Source of the DNA: Panaeolus papilionaceus
Taxonomy: Eukaryota; Basidiomycota; Agaricomycetes; Agaricales
Direction of reading: 5' to 3'
Length of the DNA stretch: 64,000 bases
Assembly (NCBI GenBank): GCA_015501605.1
Contig: JADNRZ010000016.1
Location: forward strand, 992,001 to 1,056,000
Under the pieces are notes generated by a model that worked only from the letters and a program-made list of their open reading frames with translations, was not told the DNA's origin and searched no databases. Within the stretch, counting starts at the first letter, position 1, and every line of letters begins with the position of its first letter. This document shows positions 58,323 through 64,000 of the stretch, in pieces. Made by a program: the position numbers and the translations under genes.

Positions 58323-60347
58323 ATGGAACCCAGCCCTAAAAAATCCCTCATCTTCAAAAACTACCCAGACGCATTTGGAGACACCTACTGTGTCATCGGC
58401 AGAGTCCCATTCCTCTACAAAACCGGCCCCGCATGGTTTCAGGAACGCTACACCTGGAGACTGGCGCGCGAAATCCGCCCTGTCGACCACCACCACCGTA
58501 TCAAACCGAAATGGCGCTCTATCCTCCGTGGCATCGTAGCGCACTTCAAGCAGCCCCACGTCGATATTCCCATGAATATTATCTCGGGGCTGGCGTATGG
58601 CGGTCAGGGAACAGGCCATGGTCAACCGAACCACACGTTTTGTGAGCTGCTGGTGGTGATTGGCATCCCGCCTGTGGATCTGGATTATGATTTTGAGAAA
58701 ATCAAAGAGGCGGCGGAATATGTCCAGAAGAATGTGGTTAGCGAGGCGGGGTTTCCGGATGTACATGTTGCGGTTCGGGAGTGGGAGTATTATCCCAGCG
58801 TGAGCACGTCGAGCAGGACAAGTAAAGCTAGGCTCCTCCCGTCTCTCGCAGCTAGACCAGATATCCAAACAATGGGGTATAGTCATCCGTTTACTACCAA
58901 CCCCGGTCTTGCAGTTGCGCTTCTCGATAAGCCAGCACATGAGGGGACTGTCGGACTCTACCTCCAGCTGAAGGACCCTCAGGGGGGTGGTCGCAGCAAG
59001 ATTCTCGGTCTTACCTGCTGTCACTTTACCTCACCTTCGAGTGCTTCCACAGGTCTCTCTATCGCCCGCGCAGAGACCCGACCGGAGTATATCATCACAC
59101 CAGGTGAAGCAGTCTATACGAAAGGTATTTGGGAATTTATCGGACACATTGGAGCCTTCAGGGGCAAAGTAAGAGCCGCGGAGGTAGAACTCGAGCAGTT
59201 GCTGAAGCAGGAAGAACTGAAGCAGAAGGAGCTGAAACAGCAACAACGGAAGCAGCAGCGGAAACAGCAGAAACAACTCAAGGCCAATACCGATTCCCCC
59301 AAACCGAAAGCCAAAGGCCAACGTTCCACGGCCGAGTCGACCTCTGCATCTGCGTCTAATGCTAGAACTGCCACTAAAAGTATTACGAGCACCCCCACCC
59401 CCAATCCTGCTATCCAATCCGCTCGTCGGTCAATCAGCTACAACACCGCGATCGTGAACAAGCTGAATTCTATCTATGAGCGTGTACCAGCACTGTCGCT
59501 CGACGAGGCCCAGAATCGCCGTATCGGGCGCGTGTACTACGCTGATCCCATCAGCGCCTCTTCTGAGGACCCTTTTGATGCCTACACTGTCGACTGGGGT
59601 TTGGTCGAGTTTGATGAGGGCGCGTTTGCGGCGGGGTTCACGGGGAATAAGGTGTTTATAGGTATGTCATTTTCATTCATTGTCTTGTCACGCCATCTTC
59701 AACGCTGCTGGGATGCTGGTTGTTTCATTGCATTGCATTTCTAACCCTGTCAATGGCATCTAGGAGGAACCGACGAACTTGTCCTCCAAATCCTAAAACA
59801 AAGACCCATCATGGGCAGATCCAACGGATTCCGAAGCGTCCTCCAAATCCCCACTCAGTGGGTCAAATCAAAGAAAGACGTGTTGGCAGGTGAACACCGT
59901 GATGACAAGTATGGCACCAACAGGGTGGCGGTCGTTAAAAACGGAGCAGGCACGGGGACGACGTTTGGGTGGTTGAATGGGCTCGATTCGTACGTCCGAC
60001 ACACTGTCACCATCGACGGCCCCAGGAGCGCAGGCGCCGACTCAAAAGGAGGCGCCGCAAGGGCATCTGGGTCCAGGAGTGCCAGTGCTTCAGAGTCCAT
60101 CGTATTTGAATCGATGGAAACGACGATCCTCCACCTCGGCGCTGACCACGGTTCCTTCTCCGAACAGGGCGACTCGGGCGCTGCGATCCTTGACAGTGAC
60201 GGTCGGTTCGTTGCGTTGCTCACGGGGAGCGGGGGCATGGATGGGTTGACGGATATCACCTTTGGGACGGCTGCGTGGAAGCTTATGCCTAGGGTTATGA
60301 GCGCTGTGCCGGGGGTGGAGCTGTGGCATGTTGTGCAAGATGTATAA
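58323..60347 (+). CDS. trypsin-fold-like protein with GDSG motif and Gln/Lys-rich insert
   Basis: Two exons, 58323-59661 and 59764-60347, 640 residues. No signal peptide. An N-terminal domain (about 1-170) is of unknown type. The rest looks like a PA-clan (chymotrypsin-like) fold. Candidate triad: His234 in GLTCCHF, Asp424 in VDWGLVEFD, and Ser584 in QGDSGAAILDSDGRFVALLTG. The GDSG box with the following strand is the strongest evidence. Between His and Asp lies a Gln/Lys/Glu-rich coil (about 285-330) and a Ser/Thr linker. Second exon also has a Ser/Ala/Gly-rich loop near residue 555. Intracellular protease-like proteins with this motif occur in mushroom genomes, as far as I know uncharacterised. 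It could be a pseudoprotease. It sits between the two copies of the duplicated module. Confidence 0.75.
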
Positions 60348-60959
60348 TAATTTTACTCCCAGTTGTGATCTGGCCACAGTCTAGTTTGTGAAGTAGTAGC
60401 AGTTGTAGTCTTCATGTGCACGTCTTGATATTTTAATAAACTTTCTTATATTTTACGCGTAAATACCCTACTAGCTAAGTAATTCAATGAGTGAACTTTG
60501 AAAAGCTCCTGTTTGTCGCGATTCTGAGACTCTTCCCGAAAATTAAAGTTCACATTATTAAGCTTGATCTCAAAACATACATGATTAATCTTGGTGCTCT
60601 AGAGAAAGAAATATAATATGTGCAGAATTTATCGTCAAAGTGGGGAATGAGGGATGTTCCCATCAGGTCTGTGTTGTGATACTAAACCACGAACGCAATG
60701 GAAAATCTGGGTTCAGCGCGTCGACACACGTCCTTGGTACAAGCTTTTTGACCTGAACCATCACCTGAACTTGACGATGAGAGCCGCCTCGAACTGTTAA
60801 CTTTGACACCTAATAATAATAATAATAATAATAATAAGTTCTATCAGATTGAAAGTTAGGCAGAGAATATCATCGTAAAATCACAATGCACGCACCAGAC
60901 ATGTTATTCTTCGACGCCTTCACCTTCACCTTCACCATTTCATGTATAGCAAGCAGGCT
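60348..60959. other. convergent intergenic; duplicated flank plus a 440-bp extra segment
   Basis: From about 60418 the sequence matches copy A at 56908. At 60506-60514 (CTCCTGTTT) the match stops and resumes at the complementary arm AAACAGG near 60962. About 440 bp therefore lie between arms that are adjacent in copy A. The extra segment holds the (TAA)9 run and a short TTCACC repeat (about 60917-60936). It has no ORF. Confidence 0.5.
60811..60837. repeat. (TAA)9 microsatellite
   Basis: Nine perfect TAA units inside the extra segment of module copy B. Confidence 0.9.
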
Positions 60960-61695
60960 TCAAACAGGGATCGGTGGTGTATTCGTGTCACGCCCAGTAA
61001 AAGCAAACTGAAAGATATTTTCAAATTCTCTTCGTTGTACAACGCCGGGGTGCAAGGCAGTGACAGCCTGCCAAATTTCGTCCTTGCTGAATTTGAGATT
61101 CGTTTCGTAATACCCCTTCTCTTCAGGGAAGCATATCATGAACAACTCCCTGAAGCTCAATTTGGGCTGTGATGGCGATTGAGTCGCACTCAGAAGAGCT
61201 TGGACACGCGGTAAGGGATCTGCATCAGAATATTCGGCTGGATGGTACTCGTTTTCGAAGGCTTCCCAGCTATCTTTGCCGCTGAGCGTAAGGAGGCGTT
61301 GACGTGCTTGATCGAGTAAGAAACGGAGAGCCGAATCTATGCGCTTTGAAGTTTTCATATCTTCAAGCTACGCAGTTTTGAATACATGAATGAAGTTCTG
61401 AACGGTTGAAAGAGCTGAAATGGATTAAACTCACGAATGAACAAAGTTTTGAATAACCCGACTTCTGTAACCTCTTCTCCTCCTGCCCCTTCTCCGTTTT
61501 CTTTGTCTCCTTGCTTCTCCTCTCTTCTGAGTTGATAATAGGCTCCACGGCGCGTGTGTCGGAAGTTTCAGTGACTCGTTTATCAAAGCCCTCAACGCGA
61601 TTTCCCCCACATGGGCCTTCATGTTTTTGTGCCACGCCTTGGACCGCTTGAACAGCGATGTGAATCGGCAATTTGTGCTCGTGATTTTGCTCCAT
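60960..61695 (-). CDS. unknown protein of the duplicated module
   Basis: Two exons, 61695-61435 and 61367-60960, 222 residues. The 5' part is polar and Glu/Lys-rich (SEERRSKETKKTEKGQEEK). The second exon looks globular: SALRFLLDQARQRLLTLSGK, then DPLPRVQALLSATQ, LSFRELFMICFPEEKGYYETN, and EIWQAVTALHPG. No domain recognised and no signal peptide. The intron (61368-61434) has GTGAGT and GCGTAG ends. An extra upstream exon is possible. Comparison with the broken copy at 57041-57754 shows that the coding frame was once conserved in both, which supports it as a real gene. Confidence 0.6.
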
Positions 61696-62209
61696 ACTAC
61701 TGATATTTGTTTGTGCTAGAAAGACATGAGTGTGGGCATGGTGGTTAGAGTGTCAATGCATAAAAGACTCACTGATTTTTGTCGTCCAAGGTGCTCGAAT
61801 TATCGACTGTACGCGGAAGAGTACAAGTTGCACAGTTGTTGTTTCAAATTATCAAATCGCAAAAGGCATTGGTGTAAATATTGACTTGCTATGAGTCAGT
61901 TGAGATCGCGGGTATTTATTTACGTAAATTTATTACATAGTGCATTTGCGCCTATCGTCCCTACAAGAATCACAATTGCGCCCAACAAACTTGAAGCATT
62001 TACAGAAACAGGGACAGAAATGAATGTATACATCGACAAAGACAACAACTCTTACATTTCCATTCATACACAACACATTGGCAGAAGTACAAACCTACAA
62101 AACTACAATGTTTCGAAAATAACTTATAAAAGACGAGCGAGCGAGTCCATTCAATGCCTCATGCTCGTGTTCATCACACCACCTCACCCAAGAGACCCAA
62201 CCCACTCAA
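61696..62209. other. intergenic
   Basis: About 510 nt between two minus-strand genes. The first part is the promoter side of the duplicated module. A 119-codon plus frame has no supporting feature. Confidence 0.4.
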
Positions 62210-64000
62210 TCACACCCACCCAGCCTTACTCCCCCTCCTCGAACTCGTAAAATAAACCATCACAGGCGCCTTGGGCTCATCAAAGTCAATAAAGTCTCTT
62301 GATTTCTCGGATTTGGAGTCATTGTTCGAGTTGAAGCCGTAGTTGTTGTCTCTGGGTTTAGACTTGATGTCGTCGTTGACACCGAATGAGTCGGGGGCAA
62401 AGTTGAGCGATTCGAGGGCTGATTCTGCGTGGACTGTAGATGCGGGTTGAGATAACGAGGAGATAACGAGGGGGCGGTGTCAATGAACACAGTGTCATCA
62501 TGTTGAGGAAGGAGGAGTGTAAAAATAAAAGATCAACAGGTTATTTTAGATCGAAGAGATGGGATGGATAGAAATCAGCCATAAAAATAGAAATAGCGAT
62601 CATTTCGTCACGTCGTCAGTTCGTAAAATGAAATCAATCAGAACAGAAACCCAACAACGACACGGTACCAACACAACACAGCAAAAAAGAAAAAGTCAGG
62701 AAATGAAATCAATCAGAACAGAACCAAAAACTGTCAGAACCCTCATACACATCAAGACACATCAAGACACTCACGGAACTCTGCCAACCCCTTTCCGAAA
62801 TTCACCCTACACACGACGCCGAGAACCATACTCGCGATGAGGAGGACGAGCGCAGCGACGGTGAAGCACCCCAGGTACGGCCACTGGACGAAACTCCTGT
62901 GGGGGGCGTTAGTGTTGTGTTGATTGAGGGCAGTGTGGGAGGAGGGAGGGATATGAATAGAAAGCGAAGGGTAGAGATAAAATAGGACAAGCGAGATGAG
63001 ATAGGGTGGGATGTTAGGCGTGATATGAAAGATGAAAGATATGATATGGAAGATACGACAAGACAAGGCAGAGAAGGCAGAGAACTCACCATCTGTAAAC
63101 AATCGAGTAAAACATGATGGCCCATCCTGAAAGCAATGCGAAGCCAATGGCGAGGTATGTGACCATCAGACGGCGCATTTCGCGGCGGATAGAGTACCAG
63201 CCCTGTATAGTGCATGAATGAATTGATGAGTGAGTGAGAAAGCGGAAAGGTGTACCATCGCAATCCAAGGAATCAAGAGCTACCGAAAAAGTCAATAACC
63301 AAAACCCCAACAGAGGGCACCACACTCACAATAGTCGTACAAATGATCAACGCCTCATACAAATTCGTATGCTCCGAAAACTTGGCAACATACGTATTTA
63401 TCAACACATCCACCCACAGCCCCATCGCCGTCACCAGCACGAAGGCCTCCATCTGCAAACACGCTAGCACGGCCATGAAGAACTTGTGCAGCCTCATGAT
63501 GTGCGCGGGCGCGCCGACGACTTTGAAGGACTGCGCGTTGTATTGGTTGAGGAGGGTCATGGAGACGTAGATGAAGAAGATGAGGGAGGTGCTGCTGAGG
63601 ATGAGGTCGGCGATCTAGAATCTAGTTAATGGATGATTTAATTGTGGGTTGGGTGTTGCGCACCTCGAATCCTTGACGTCTAACCCAGAAATCATCAAAA
63701 AGATCCAAAGAACATGGTGTACCGGGGTCAGTGAGAATTTCGTGCCAGTTGCCTTTGAAGAATGGGCCTCTCCAGGTTGCGTACATGGCCCATCCAGTTG
63801 CGAGGGCGCGGGTCATGAGAACTGCGAGACTGCATACATGAAAAGTTAGGGGTGATTGGAAAAAAATGGGTGAGGCGGACATACACGTGGGGCACGGAGT
63901 CGTTGAGGATAGCGTTGAATGAGATGGCGAGGAGCCAGAATTGGAGACATATCCATGCGATGTCTTCTCTGCGGAGGTTGAGCAGGCTGATGGAAGTTTA
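62210..64000 (-). CDS. multi-pass membrane protein, mushroom-specific family (copy 2, partial at window end)
   Basis: Seven exons seen: from the window end to 63885, then 63829-63664, 63614-63330, 63279-63256, 63202-63090, 62896-62775, 62433-62210. The N-terminus lies outside. Hydrophobic segments include WICLQFWLLAISFNAIL, LILSSTSLIFFIYVSMTLL, FFMAVLACLQMEAFVLVTAM, IICTTILLIPWIAM, YLAIGFALLSGWAIMFYSIV and LGCFTVAALVLLIASMVLGV. The motifs SFKVVGAPAHIMRLHKFF, GWYSIRREMRR and CRVNFGKGLAEFL line up with FCRVGASERVYRIYK, GWICVRKECRI and CQFNFGQGLAHYL of the gene at 53843. They are therefore paralogues. The tail is shorter and polar. The last intron (62434-62774) is unusually long at 341 nt. Confidence 0.8.
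62626..62723. repeat. 23-bp direct repeat inside the last intron of the membrane-protein gene
   Basis: The 23 bases at 62626-62648 recur exactly at 62701-62723 (75-bp period). A shorter repeat (ATCAAGACAC twice) lies at about 62751-62770. Local duplication may explain why this intron is several times longer than its neighbours. Confidence 0.7.

Larger units (their letters stand above)
60418..61870. repeat. duplicated module, copy B (intact gene)
   Basis: Partner of 56908-57950, in the same orientation and about 3.5 kb away, with the GDSG protein gene between them. It carries the intact small gene and the 440-bp extra segment. Ends judged by eye. Confidence 0.7.

Noticed and set aside
59031..59417. 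Leu/Cys-rich minus-strand frames (128 and 96 codons)
   Set aside because: Reverse complement of the Gln/Lys-rich repeat in the GDSG protein; compositional only.
1..64000. CRISPR array, bacterial operon or phage features
   Set aside because: Spliced fungal genes throughout; no regularly spaced direct repeats were seen.

Overview
The window is nuclear DNA of a filamentous basidiomycete, most likely an agaric (Agaricomycetes). Almost every gene is cut by many 45-70-nt introns with GT..AG ends and CTRAY-like branch sites. Several families are typical of mushrooms: the Agaricomycete F-box type, the HPD-ending coiled-coil family, and an expanded multi-pass membrane-protein family. Gene models below were spliced by hand from reading-frame continuity, splice sites and family motifs. 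Exon phases sum to whole codons in every model unless a break is stated. The species cannot be named from the sequence alone.

Layout. 0-3 kb: a partial minus-strand gene and a divergent coiled-coil/HPD protein, both with TATA boxes. 3.3-9 kb: mitochondrial citrate carrier (CTP1 type) and a Trk potassium transporter with 22 exons. 9-18 kb, all minus strand: an ankyrin/SEC-C-like/MYND protein with a one-base frame break, a small unknown protein, an RTT106-like histone chaperone, adenylosuccinate lyase (ADE13), and a Pro/His-rich unknown protein with another one-base break. 19-27 kb, plus strand: an F-box-like protein and a KRE6/SKN1 glucan-synthesis protein. 27-37 kb: two related GPI-anchored Ser/Pro-rich proteins flank a SNF2-RING ATPase and a GMC oxidoreductase. 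38-43 kb: an oxysterol-binding (OSH) protein and a DUF89/ARMT1-type phosphatase.

44-52.6 kb holds the clearest event. A secreted flavin amine oxidase gene carries a complete antisense non-LTR retrotransposon (Tad1/I-like LINE, two intact ORFs, about 6.4 kb, poly(A) tail) inside what was a 60-nt intron. A 13-bp target-site duplication flanks it. The duplicated bases include a branch-site-like CTGAT, so the host acceptor side looks complete and the gene may still be spliced.

53.8-64 kb is an accessory block. Two paralogous multi-pass membrane proteins (one running off the window) flank two copies of a duplicated module, one copy intact and one decayed. Between the two copies lies a trypsin-fold-like protein with an apparent His/Asp/Ser triad (GDSG) split by a long Gln/Lys-rich insert. 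The function of this block is unknown, and it is the best candidate here for an undescribed association.

The conserved genes are housekeeping functions (purine synthesis, citrate and K+ transport, chromatin, cell-wall glucan, sterol/lipid transfer) with no operon-like logic. No tRNA, rRNA or CRISPR was found.
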